Shown: positions 44,196-54,100 of the stretch, one piece after another | How the letters are laid out: every line of letters begins with the position of its first letter | Position numbering within the stretch: position 1 is the stretch's first letter | NCBI GenBank assembly: GCA_002298145.1 | Contig: DBMP01000009.1 | Coordinates: 12,846 to 76,845, forward strand | Direction: 5' to 3' | Length of the DNA: 64,000 nucleotides | From: Spartobacteria bacterium UBA695 | GTDB taxonomy: Bacteria > Verrucomicrobiota > Verrucomicrobiia > Chthoniobacterales > Chthoniobacteraceae | The notes under the pieces: generated by a model | What the model was told of the DNA's origin: nothing | Database searches by the model: none | The model's input: the letters and a program-made list of their open reading frames with translations, nothing else | Program-made: the position numbers and the translations under genes

Positions 44196-45116
44196 TCAGT
44201 GCCGGAAATTACGGATCCGCAGGAAAAACTGTTCCCGGCTATGGCGAACAAGGGTGTCCAACACAACCGCACACATGAAGCTCAGCGCGGAAAGAAGCGT
44301 TAAGCCCGTGGCCAGAACAGCCAGCGGCAGACGATAGACATAGTGGTAGCAAATATAATCCCTCACCGGGAAGAAACCGGCTAGCATCGCCAGGGCCAAC
44401 AGGACCAGGCTGATGAACGAGAAAAACAGCAGCGGCTTGTAATCCTTGATCACCAGGAGAATCTCCCGCAGCACCCGCAAACCGTCTTTCACCGTGTTGA
44501 GCTTGGAAAAAGATCCCTCCGGACGGCTCCGGAAATCAATGTCCACATCGAGCTGAAAGAACCCCTTGTCGATGGTCTGCAACGCAAGTTCAGTCTCGAC
44601 CTCAAAGCCGGAGGAGAGAATGGGAATATTGCGGTAAAAAAACCGGGTAAAAAGCCGGTACCCGGAAAACAAGTCTCCCACAGGCGCACAAAAAACCGTT
44701 TCAATAAAAAAGGCCAGCAGATTATTACCCCAGGTATGCGTTGTCACAAAGGCCGCCTGATCTCTGCTAACGCGCCGCCCCACCACCGTATCCCCGCTTT
44801 GGGTCTGGATCGCATCGATCAGCTTCGGGGCTTCCTCCGCGGGGTAAGTATCGTCGCCGTCGACCATGATCAAGTAATCGGTATCAGCTTCCATAAAGAG
44901 CCGTTGCACCGCATAGCCTTTTCCCTTTCGGGGCTCTTGGATCACATCGGCTCCACCGGCTTTTGCGATCGCCCCGGTGTCATCCGTACTCGCGTTATCA
45001 ATGATCAAAATCCTGGCTTCCGGGAACACCCGGCGAAAGTCACTCACAACTTTTCCAATGGTAAGGGCTTCGTTATAACAAGGGATACCGATCGTAAGAG
45101 ATGGGGCTGGTTTCAT
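44196..45116 (-). CDS. DPM1-like polyprenyl-phosphate glycosyltransferase with C-terminal membrane helices
   Basis: This 306-residue protein has a GT2 domain with SLTIGIPCYNEALTIGKVV near residue 6, IDNASTDDTGAIA near 39 and the donor site MVDGDDTYPAEEA near 83. Two membrane helices near residues 228-250 and 262-290 follow, the architecture of GtrB/DPM-type enzymes that load a sugar on undecaprenyl phosphate. It is convergent with the ArnT-like gene, 58 bases apart, and the two may supply donor and transferase for a side-chain sugar. Confidence 0.85.
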   Translation of the reverse strand: MKPAPSLTIGIPCYNEALTIGKVVSDFRRVFPEARILIIDNASTDDTGAIAKAGGADVIQEPRKGKGYAVQRLFMEADTDYLIMVDGDDTYPAEEAPKLIDAIQTQSGDTVVGRRVSRDQAAFVTTHTWGNNLLAFFIETVFCAPVGDLFSGYRLFTRFFYRNIPILSSGFEVETELALQTIDKGFFQLDVDIDFRSRPEGSFSKLNTVKDGLRVLREILLVIKDYKPLLFFSFISLVLLALAMLAGFFPVRDYICYHYVYRLPLAVLATGLTLLSALSFMCAVVLDTLVRHSREQFFLRIRNFRH

Positions 45117-45322
45117 AAGGAATAACTGAAATAACAGGATATCTGCGACAGGCGTGAATTTCCGCGACCGTAATGCAGAACCCGAGCAAAGGGAACGATT
45201 TTCTCGGTCCCAACGGGCACCTTCCCGAGAGTTTGGTCACATAACGATAATAAAGGAGCCCAATACGTAATTTTTCCTCCCCTGCGCCCCCCAAACAGTG
45301 CTATTGCTTAAGAGTCCCCTCG

Positions 45323-46966
45323 ATGAAAATATCGATTGTCACCCCCAGTCATAAGCAACTTGAGTGGCTGAAGCTCTGCACCGCATCGGTAGCCGATCAA
45401 CAAGGCGTCGCCTTCGAGCATATCATTCAGGACGCCTGCTCGGGCCAGGAGCTCACCGATTGGGTACAGACCCATACGCATACCAAGCTCTTTGTGGAGA
45501 GAGACTCGGGCATGTACGACGCGATCAACCGCGGGTTCATAAAGGCCACCGGAGACATCGTCGCCTGGCTCAACTGCGATGAACAGTATTTGCCCGGCGC
45601 TCTGGCCAAAGTTGCCGCTTTCTTTGAGCAACATCCTAAAGTCGACGTCGTGTTTGGGGACGTCATCCTTTTAGGAGAAAATGGGAATCTGCTTTCCTAC
45701 AGGCGAGCCATTCCGCCATCGCTGCTGCATATCCAGCTCTCGCATCTTAACACCCTGTCGTGCGGCACCTTTATCCGCCGTTCAGTCATCGAACGGGGGT
45801 TCATGTTGGACACGGAATGGAGAACCATCGCCGACGCCGTCTGGGTAGCCAGCTTGATCAAGGGGAAACTGCGGATGGCGGTATTGCCAGAACCGCTTGC
45901 CGCGTTCACCATCACGACGGCAAATCTCGGTCAGAGCAGCTTGGCCTTCAAAGAAGGCGAAAAATGGCAGCGCCAGTTGGTTCCTCGTTGGGCGCTGTGG
46001 CTCAAGAGCCCGGTCATTTTCTGGCACCGCATCCGCAAATTCATCCACGGCGCCTATGCCGTCAGAAACTTCAGCACGGAAGTTTATACCCATTCGTCGC
46101 CCCACCAACGCGTCAGGATTTCCTCCAAGCGTTTAACATTCGCATGGAAAAAGGCCCAGCCCCAGCTGGGAGTCACTTCTACCTGGCTCAACCCCCTCGA
46201 CAAAATTCGCCGGTTTCTAGGCATCGACGAGTCCCTGCACCTAAGCCATTCCCGCGCGCTCCCGTTCAGCTTTTACCACCCCCCGCGCTGGCCATGGATC
46301 TATTGTTTGCTGATCCCGATTTTATTAACACTCCTTATCCTGTTTCTGGAAAAGGAAACCTCCACGGCCATCATCGTGGCGCCAATGCTCTCAACGAGCT
46401 TAATGCTGGCACTCTCGTTTGTACTTGAGCCCTTGCAGTTGGTTCCCTTTGCCGTCGCGTTTACCGGGGCTATCTTCTACTCGCTCCAGTACATGTCGAC
46501 ATTCGACGGCAGCCAGGAGGCATGGATTCGGCTAATATTGCGCTTAATCAGCTTCGTATTCACCGCAACGCTGGCGATCCTCTTCAGCAAATCCCGGTGC
46601 GAAGCCAAAGCTCGGCAGGATCAGACCATGGACATTCTGACCACCATGCCGATGCCAGTGGTCATCTCAGACGCCATGGGGGCAATCATCTTCGCCAACG
46701 ACGAAGCCGTGGATTTCCTGAAAATTCCCCGAGGCGAGCTGGTGGGAAAATCTTACGCGAGATTATTCATGCCCTTCCATGACGAGGGAACCGCCATGCG
46801 CGATTACATCCAGTATTTTCAAATGCCGTCGGAAGGCAGTGGCCATTCGTTCCCCGACACCATCTGCATTGCACAAAAAGAGGGAGCGCCCCAGCAGGTT
46901 AACGCCCGTTTCATTTGCTTGGGCAAAGGCGAATCGCGCTACATGGTCACCGTGATCAAGATCTGA
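45323..46966 (+). CDS. Glycosyltransferase family 2 fused to four membrane helices and a PAS domain
   Basis: This 547-residue protein starts as a WcaE-like GT2 (ISIVTPSHKQLEWLKLC, then ERDSGMYDAINRGF near residue 62 and WLNCDEQYLPGA near 83). The transferase part ends near residue 235. Four close membrane helices (about 323-425) resemble the DUF4118 module of KdpD-type sensors. A C-terminal PAS domain (about 432-547) begins DILTTMPMPVVISDAMGAIIFAND. No kinase or cyclase domain follows. The frame is continuous with no stop or shift. This links a sugar transferase to a sensory module in one membrane protein; the signal sensed is unknown. Confidence 0.85.
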   Translation: MKISIVTPSHKQLEWLKLCTASVADQQGVAFEHIIQDACSGQELTDWVQTHTHTKLFVERDSGMYDAINRGFIKATGDIVAWLNCDEQYLPGALAKVAAFFEQHPKVDVVFGDVILLGENGNLLSYRRAIPPSLLHIQLSHLNTLSCGTFIRRSVIERGFMLDTEWRTIADAVWVASLIKGKLRMAVLPEPLAAFTITTANLGQSSLAFKEGEKWQRQLVPRWALWLKSPVIFWHRIRKFIHGAYAVRNFSTEVYTHSSPHQRVRISSKRLTFAWKKAQPQLGVTSTWLNPLDKIRRFLGIDESLHLSHSRALPFSFYHPPRWPWIYCLLIPILLTLLILFLEKETSTAIIVAPMLSTSLMLALSFVLEPLQLVPFAVAFTGAIFYSLQYMSTFDGSQEAWIRLILRLISFVFTATLAILFSKSRCEAKARQDQTMDILTTMPMPVVISDAMGAIIFANDEAVDFLKIPRGELVGKSYARLFMPFHDEGTAMRDYIQYFQMPSEGSGHSFPDTICIAQKEGAPQQVNARFICLGKGESRYMVTVIKI

Positions 46967-46972
46967 TACCTC

Positions 46973-48220
46973 TCAGCGCTTTCCCACGATCATCAAGATG
47001 GCTTTGCTGCTTTTTCCCCAAAACCGCATCAGAATGTTGCGTAGGGCCCGATTCTTAAAACGCAAAAAAAACCAGCCATTGAAGGTGCGCACCCAGTCAA
47101 GAAAGGCATAACCGAGCTTCCGCATCCAATTGCGCTCTTGCCCAAGGTAGTAGGGAATGGAATCCACCTTAGTACGCCGATAGCGCCACCAGTCGATTGC
47201 GGTTTTTACATCCGCTACTGTCAACGGGCGAGATTTGCTATTGGGGGTTCCGCCCGCGCCCGTAATCTGATCTGAGTCTGCGATTCGGCTTCGCCCCATA
47301 TTCCAAAGTCTTTGTCCTGTATCCGTCCGAATCAGTACTAGATTCAGACCGGAGCGGTCGTCGGCACCGATACCCCACGGATCAAGCAACACCAAGTCGC
47401 TTTTCCAGCCAAATAAGTTGGCGCAAAGTTTGCATCCCGGCACGCGCCAAAGCTCCATCCCGAATGGAACAGTGTAAAATTCAGAGGGCTTTTCTTTTGC
47501 GTTTGAACGCACAACCCCAGGCCAACCTTTACCCCTATACTCAATTGCTGCCTCCAAATCATCCGGATCGCCCATCTCTCGCCGAATATAGGTTACGAAA
47601 TCATGGGTCTTTTGCTGTTTACACAGGATGGCAACCCGAATGAGTTCCGTGGATGTGCCCTTGTAAAAGTTTGCTCCAGCCTGCATCTGGCAGTTGGTAC
47701 CAATAAAAAGAAGCCGTTTGATAAGCCGCCCATCCAGTCGTTTTTTTAACCCTGCGGCAAACGGAAAGGCGTGATATACAGAATTGGCCATCTGCAACAC
47801 ATCGTCAGGCTCAACAAAATAGGCACCCTCATAAAAAGGCGCCGAGGGCAGGCGACGAACCCCATATACCGCATCGACAAAACCACTCTGTAAAGCGGCA
47901 TAAGCCAGTTCTCGCGCGGCGCCTCCGGAAGAAGCGTTAAAACGCACCTGTTCGTCCTTTGATGACGCAAGGCAGATATGCTCAAGTTGTTCGATGTCGT
48001 CTCCAATTAATGGATGGAGGGGTAGCTCACTGACAGGACATACCTTGACGCATTTTTGGCAAAGGACGCACCGCTCGCGGTTTATGGTGACAAACGGTTC
48101 GCGGTCCCCGCATTCCGGGTTGCATGAAAGAGCGCCATGCCCGCACGACGCAAAGCAGGCTCCGCAACGGACACACTTATCCGGATCAAAATCAAGCGTT
48201 TTACCTCTGAAGAATAGCAT
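46973..48220 (-). CDS. Iron-sulfur protein, coenzyme F420 hydrogenase/dehydrogenase beta-subunit family
   Basis: This 415-residue protein has two N-terminal 4Fe-4S motifs, CVRCGACFASCGHG near residue 16 and CVLCQKCVKVCP near 51. The FrhB-type domains follow, with SSGGAARELAYAAL near 101, the IGTNCQMQAG motif near 172 and PGCKLCANLFGWKSDLVLLDPWG near 263. In polysaccharide clusters this family sits next to pyruvyl transferase genes, as here, with 18 bases between them. The reaction is undefined; a redox role on a sugar or cofactor is inferred. F420 use itself is unlikely to be general in such clusters. Confidence 0.88.
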   Translation of the reverse strand: MLFFRGKTLDFDPDKCVRCGACFASCGHGALSCNPECGDREPFVTINRERCVLCQKCVKVCPVSELPLHPLIGDDIEQLEHICLASSKDEQVRFNASSGGAARELAYAALQSGFVDAVYGVRRLPSAPFYEGAYFVEPDDVLQMANSVYHAFPFAAGLKKRLDGRLIKRLLFIGTNCQMQAGANFYKGTSTELIRVAILCKQQKTHDFVTYIRREMGDPDDLEAAIEYRGKGWPGVVRSNAKEKPSEFYTVPFGMELWRVPGCKLCANLFGWKSDLVLLDPWGIGADDRSGLNLVLIRTDTGQRLWNMGRSRIADSDQITGAGGTPNSKSRPLTVADVKTAIDWWRYRRTKVDSIPYYLGQERNWMRKLGYAFLDWVRTFNGWFFLRFKNRALRNILMRFWGKSSKAILMIVGKR

Positions 48221-48238
48221 GGCCGCGGGATATTTCCA

Positions 48239-49333
48239 TCATTGCAAAGCCCGGGCTAAAAATGCCCGCGAAGCAGCCCTCTCCCGATCAAGAAGAGAAT
48301 AAGTTTTCGTAAAATCCAGTGGGATTTCCTCACTGCGGGGTAATGGGCTGCCAAGAGGAAGGAACCGGTTGGAAAGCTCCAAACGGTCCAGAACGTCCCG
48401 ACAACGACGGCTTTCATCGTTAGCGTCATTTTTCCACGCCACGGGAAGCGAGTAAAAAGGCTTCTTGAACTGAATGGCAAACAGCGTTGCGTGGTAGGAA
48501 TCCGTAATCACCAACTCCGCATCCCGGATCAATCCCAGAAACTCCTGAGGCCCAGATCCCGCTACATCGGAGAAGTTGTAGGGAAGGTAACCCCTGGGAG
48601 CGCCACATAAAAACACCGGCTCCAGACCGAGTTGACGAGCCAGTTGGTCAACCGTTTCAAAAAAATAAGTGCATGGCGCTTGCGGCATGTAGGGCAGAGG
48701 CCTACGACGGCTCTGAATAAAATAGCTAAACAGATACCGCCCTTTGTTACGGGGAGCCATTGCCAAACGGTCCCAAAACGAAGTCTCCAAAAGCAAGGTC
48801 GGGTCCAACACCCATTCCGCGCTGCGCTGTGCGATCGCATCCACTTTGCCAACGCTGCTTTTTTCTCGTACCGAAATATAATCAATCGAACCGATAGCTT
48901 CTTTTGCCCATTGCCACTCTTCCGGAGGCAGGTGGTCCAACCCACTGGCCGCATAGGCGATCTTTCGCCGGTTGGTCACAAACTTGAGAAAATAAAAGGG
49001 GATACGATCCCGCCAGATCTGATCGCTCCCCGCAATGAAGGCATCGTATTCCTCACTATGCTGAGCCAGCTCCTGTTCCGAATTGAACATCCTCAACGGC
49101 GCTTTCTCCGTAATAAACTGCGCAAACCGCTTATTGCGCTCGACCATCCTCGGCAGGCGGCGAATCAAGACGTCCCAAACCCTCCGGCAGCCGGGGATCA
49201 ATTTAGAAAGCGAAACACTTTCTCCCAAGAACCCCATCGACGCCAGAACTTGTTGCATCGCGAACCGCTGGAGTAGCGATCCGTAGTTGTTGAAGTTCGT
49301 ATAGGTGGCGATCCCAATCTTGCGCAGGGTCAT
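48239..49333 (-). CDS. Polysaccharide pyruvyl transferase family protein
   Basis: This 364-residue protein has the CsaB/WcaK-like fold. It starts KIGIATYTNFNNYGSLLQRFA, and the family motif FIAGSDQIWRDR lies near residue 95. The C-terminal part has LVITDSYHATLFAIQFKKPF near 275, the His region that binds phosphoenolpyruvate in this family. It would add a ketal-linked pyruvate to a sugar of the polymer, giving negative charge. It is the upstream gene of a pair with the iron-sulfur protein. Confidence 0.9.
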   Translation of the reverse strand: MTLRKIGIATYTNFNNYGSLLQRFAMQQVLASMGFLGESVSLSKLIPGCRRVWDVLIRRLPRMVERNKRFAQFITEKAPLRMFNSEQELAQHSEEYDAFIAGSDQIWRDRIPFYFLKFVTNRRKIAYAASGLDHLPPEEWQWAKEAIGSIDYISVREKSSVGKVDAIAQRSAEWVLDPTLLLETSFWDRLAMAPRNKGRYLFSYFIQSRRRPLPYMPQAPCTYFFETVDQLARQLGLEPVFLCGAPRGYLPYNFSDVAGSGPQEFLGLIRDAELVITDSYHATLFAIQFKKPFYSLPVAWKNDANDESRRCRDVLDRLELSNRFLPLGSPLPRSEEIPLDFTKTYSLLDRERAASRAFLARALQ

Positions 49334-49427
49334 GACGGGCAGATTATTTCATCCTTCAATGCCAGATGGGAAATCTATTCTCTTCCCTAGAGACAACTTT
49401 TTGGCGACCTAGCAAAGGTCTCCGCCA

Positions 49428-50210
49428 TTAATCCGCCAATTCTCTCCACTCTGACATTTTTTTCGTGGCAATCCCTAGTTGCGCTTTCCAATAAATCGCG
49501 GAATAGCCGGAGCTAAACACCGAAAGCACTGTTCGCAGTTCCCGCTTTAGCCACTTGATTTTATGCCAAGTACCCCCTCCATAGGTGGTATAAGCCTTGC
49601 CCCGGTTTTCGGGCATCCATGAGCCGGAGTAATGGTGAATGGAAAAGCCGCTCTCACGGATAAAGGCTGGCTGCTCAAAATACTCCTTGGGATAGAGCGA
49701 AATCTTTTCCGTTTCGCTTTTCCAGCACCGGCCATTCAATAAAAATCCAGGAACATGATTTAGGAAGTAATCCGTAAACATCGTGTTGTTGACGGGCCAC
49801 ATTCCGGGGAGAACGTGGTGATATTCATCAAGCACCGCCGCGATTAACGGGTGACATGGGGGGCAATGGATGACCCCCGTGCCTAAAGTGCAAGGATACA
49901 TATACCCCATCACCAAATAATCCGATTCGTCAGCCAACATGTTGAAAGGTCGGATCAGCTCCACATCGGTATCAAGATAAACTCCTCCGTGTTCGTAGAG
50001 CATCTGAAGCCGCACAACGTCGGAAATAAACGCCCAGCGTTTTTCCTCTAGGGCGCGCTGAGCAAAGGCAAACTTCGAGAAATCGCTATTGCGCAGGTTC
50101 CACTCGCAAATTTCAAAATCGGGGTTGAGCCGTTTCCATTTCTCCACGTTCTCGGCCACATTGGGAGGCACGGCGCCACCAAACCAACAGTAGTGAATTT
50201 TCTTAATCAT
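49428..50210 (-). CDS. DXD-type glycosyltransferase (capsular/OCH1-like sugar transferase)
   Basis: This 260-residue protein begins KKIHYCWFGGAVPPNVAENVEKW and carries the motif SDVVRLQMLYEHGGVYLDTDVE near residue 63, the DXD-containing Gly_transf_sug region of OCH1/TcdB-like enzymes. The C-terminus includes HHYSGSWMP. It lies 9 bases downstream of a GT2 gene on the same strand. Donor and linkage are unknown. Confidence 0.9.
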   Translation of the reverse strand: MIKKIHYCWFGGAVPPNVAENVEKWKRLNPDFEICEWNLRNSDFSKFAFAQRALEEKRWAFISDVVRLQMLYEHGGVYLDTDVELIRPFNMLADESDYLVMGYMYPCTLGTGVIHCPPCHPLIAAVLDEYHHVLPGMWPVNNTMFTDYFLNHVPGFLLNGRCWKSETEKISLYPKEYFEQPAFIRESGFSIHHYSGSWMPENRGKAYTTYGGGTWHKIKWLKRELRTVLSVFSSGYSAIYWKAQLGIATKKMSEWRELAD

Positions 50211-50219
50211 GGCGCATCA

Positions 50220-51107
50220 CTAAACCTTCCGTTTCCAAAGGGTCCTCTGGCGAGCGATTTCGAAGGTTATCCGTCCCATTTTTACGTCGGATCGAAAGAT
50301 TTGATATTGTTTGGGGCTACGGTTTACAAGGTCTTTTAAAATACGTCGGGCTGTATTGAACTTCCGCACCCAAGGCGAAAAGCAGCCCAGCCGGCCCCGG
50401 TATTTTTCCCGATAACGGAGCAACTCATTTCGATTAGCAGGAGTCGTTCCAAGATTCTCCCCGGTTTCCATGAAAACTGAAGTTATTTGGTTGCAAAGAA
50501 CGGAGCGAACCGGGCTTTTGAAAAGCTGGCGGTAAAACAGCACATCTCCCATCATGCGCCATGAAGGATCGAACCGGCATCCCGAACGCCGCATGAACTC
50601 TTGCCGGTAAAACGCGGTGCAGGTCAGGATCAGGCAAAAAAAGCGCGACATCCACCCCCAAGGATTCACGTTGCTTTGATGGCAAATATAGCGGCCTTGG
50701 AGATCGACGACGATCGCGTCGCCAAGAACGATATCCACCTCTGAGCGGGTCTTTGCCATCTCTGCCACCGTTTTCAGCGCATCGACCGTATACTGTTCGT
50801 CACTATTAAGGTGGGCAATGTAATCATAGCACTCCGGCGCGTTAGCCCAGCCCTTATTGATTGCATCATACATACCATGGTCGGGTGCGCTTTCGTAAGA
50901 AAAGGAGTAAGCCTCTTTCGGGTTGCGAACGCACTCGGCGGCGTATTGCTCCAGCCATTCGCGGGTACCGTCGCTGGAACCCCCGTCTTGGACATGATGA
51001 TGCACCACGAGGTCCTTCCCGGCTTGGTCAGCCACGGAGGCAACGGCGCACGGCAGCCATTTCAGGCTGTTGTAACTTGGGGTTACAATCCAAAAGCGAA
51101 CAGACAT
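50220..51107 (-). CDS. Glycosyltransferase family 2, WcaE-like
   Basis: This 295-residue GT2 enzyme starts FWIVTPSYNSLKWLPCAVAS and has VQDGGSSDGTREWL near residue 40, DHGMYDAINKGWANAP near 75 and the acidic AHLNSDEQYTV near 98. It is similar in layout to the transferase part of the GT2-PAS protein at 45323. It heads a minus-strand pair with the DXD transferase. Confidence 0.9.
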   Translation of the reverse strand: MSVRFWIVTPSYNSLKWLPCAVASVADQAGKDLVVHHHVQDGGSSDGTREWLEQYAAECVRNPKEAYSFSYESAPDHGMYDAINKGWANAPECYDYIAHLNSDEQYTVDALKTVAEMAKTRSEVDIVLGDAIVVDLQGRYICHQSNVNPWGWMSRFFCLILTCTAFYRQEFMRRSGCRFDPSWRMMGDVLFYRQLFKSPVRSVLCNQITSVFMETGENLGTTPANRNELLRYREKYRGRLGCFSPWVRKFNTARRILKDLVNRSPKQYQIFRSDVKMGRITFEIARQRTLWKRKV

Positions 51108-51164
51108 GGGCCCGAGAATAAAGGAGTTTTCAAAAAGGACAACGAATCACTCTGCGAAAGATGA

Positions 51165-54100
51165 TTAGGTCCGAAGGCTTTCGAGGGTCTCCTTGAGCAG
51201 TTCGAGGTGAGGCTTCATGAGGAAGTGCGATTCAAACCGATCTCGCAGCGTCTCAGCGAGGTCTGCTTTCATTATTGCCTCCAGCTTATCCGCAATTTGT
51301 TGCGGAGACCGGGGATCGACCAAACCGGGGTAACCAGGCGGTAGGATTTCGGGAATGGCGTTCCAAAAGGTAGCCACTAGCGGCACCCCATAGGCCATGG
51401 CTTCCACCACAACGAGGCCGAAACTTTCGGCGAAGTAGTAGCTGACAAAGCAAATCCCGTCGCTGGTTTCGAAAAGGCGCTTCTTCTTTTCTCCTCCGGC
51501 AAAACCGACATACTCCACCGCCCCTTTCAAGTCCGGGCGCGCAATCCGATTGAAGAATTCCTCTTCTTCCCTGGGCTCCATGAAGACTCCTGCCACGGTT
51601 AAGTGAACCCTAAACCCGTTTTGCCTCTGGTTGAAGAGAGCCACTCCCTCCACGGTGTCGAACAAGCCTTTCTCCCGGGTGCAGTGGGAGATGTAGAGGA
51701 GCCGAAACTCTGTGGACGCTGTTCCCTTTTGCCGCGCCTCCTCCCCTTTCCGCGTTAATTCGGCCCAGCGTGCCTGGCGCTGGCAAAGCAGGGTCTGCCT
51801 AAAGCTGGGGCAGGGGTCGGGTATGCCGTTGGGAACAATCGCGGTCCGGCGCGACTCTAGCCACTCCGCGTCCCGGGAGCTCGCCTTAGCCAGGGCGATG
51901 GAAAGCGTGGGCCGTCTCAAAAGGAGCCGGGTGATCCACCGCTCCAGCCCGTGCCCGCTCTCATCCAGCCATTGGGTCAGGCCGGTGGCGTGCCAGTGGA
52001 AAATCAGCTTCGGGAAAAAGGGGCGGCACATGAAGAGCACCATCCAGTCTCGGAAAAGCGCCCCCTGCTTTCCGGGCGCAGGGACGTAATAAAAGTTGCG
52101 AACGCCATAGCGAAACCTGCACCAAATGGCCTCCAGACAATAGCGCAGCAACAGGAGCACTTTGCCCCAGCGGATGCAGCCAATGTCCTCCATGCCTTTG
52201 GAAAGGGAGCAATTCACATGGTAACACTCGATGCCTCCGATGCCCTTTTGCTTTCCCTTGCGCGCATCTCCGCCGAGGCCGTTGAGCATCAGCTGCACCA
52301 TGAAGCTCTGGCCGTGATGAGGAGGCGGGGTATGCGCGAATATGAGCACTTTGACTGGCTCCGAAGCCTCATCGTAGCCCGCAGGGCGGCCCCGCACGGC
52401 TCCGGCCCAAAAGGCGGTCAGCACCTCGCCGACGCTGAAAAGCCCCCAGGTGTGCACGTATCGCAAGTTGTTCCCCGGAAGGGTGCGCAAGATTCGCCGC
52501 CCATGCCGCAGGTGCAAGCTGATGAAAGCGAGGTTTTGCAGCAAAATGGCGTGCTTTCGGCGGTCGCTTTGCCGCGTTTGCACGGTGTCCGGGCCAGCCG
52601 GAGGCAGGTGTCTGACCTCGGCCTCTGGCACGTAGATTCCCTTGCCCCACGAGGTCAGGCGCAGGCTGAAATCGAGATCCTCGCCCCGGATTAGGAAATC
52701 CGAACGGTGAAGCCCCACCGCCTCAACCGCTCCCCGCTCGGCCAGGAGCGAAATGCCAGTGGACCAGGAGAAAGGCACCGGCGCATTGCCAAACTGCTCG
52801 CGGTACTCGGCAGGCGTGCGCACCCGTTGCTTGCGCACAGCATCGAAAACGGGCCGGTCAAGCAACCCGGGGAACCAGTTGATTTCACCGGCGCTATTCA
52901 ATACGAGCGGCGTAGCCACGACGGCTTTTTCTTTCTCCATCGCGGCCAACAATACCTCAAGGGCCCCGGGCAACACTTCCGTGTCGTCATCCATGACCCA
53001 AAAGTGCGTCAAGCGGTTACCAAAGCGCTTTATCGCCTCCGCTTCCCCGTAGGCGAGTCCTCCGCCGCACCCCAGGTTTTCCCCCGGAACCAGCCGGACG
53101 ACTTCAAGCCAACCTCGCGCCGCCTCGACGACGGCAGCCGTGGCAGGGTCATCCGCGTTGTCGACCACCACAACGGCAAGCGGCGTTGGCGTGCCTTTCA
53201 GGGATTGCAGCAGGCGGGTCAGCTCCTCGGGACGTTTGTAAGTAGCCACCACTGCGGCAACAAATGGCCGACCAGCCCCCACCCCGGCATCCGGTAAAAA
53301 GCTCTCGGGCAAGCTCCCCCCGGCCACCAAGCGGCAAAGATAGGCCTCCACCTCGGGCCAGACCGTGGCGGGGGTCAGCCGGGTCATGCAGTGGGGCTCG
53401 GAAAAGTGGCAGTAATCAAAGCAAGGCCGGTAGCGGCAGTTGTCGCGCAGAATGATCCGGTGGAGCGGGCCCCATGGCCGGAACCAGTCGGCCTCGGTGG
53501 GGCCAAAGAGCGAGATGGAAGGCGTGCCACAGGCCGCGGCGATGTGCCCAGGGCCGGAGTCGTTGCACAGGATGAGATCCGCCCGACCGACCATGTCGGT
53601 CAGTTCCATGAGCGTCAGGTCGTTTAAAACCGCGTCGGCCAGTGAACTGAGCTTCGCGCCGTACCCATCCGGATCGGGAATGAGGACCAGGAAAAAGCGG
53701 AACGACCGCCGCAGCCGCTGGATCAACTCCTCATAGTAGGGCAACGGCCACCGCCGGACGGCAATCCGGGCCCCGGTGTGGATGACCAGGAGCGGCAGTC
53801 GCTGTTCCCCCAAAACCTCGTCCACCCGCTCCGTGCGGTAGGCGGCGAGCCGCAACACCGGGTCGCCAGCCTCGCCATAGCCCATGCCCGCGGCAAGATC
53901 GCGCCAGTCTTCCACTTTGTGCTGGCGGTTACCGCCGCTACGAGCCACGGGATGGTTGAGCAAGACTTGGCTCCATACGTGGGGAAACCCATAGCGGCTC
54001 TTCGCCCCGATCAGCCACATCAGCAAATGGTCGCGGGGATCGTCCCGCGCGCTCACCGCCACATCGTAATGCTCCCGCCGCAGCTCCAAAATCAGGGAAA

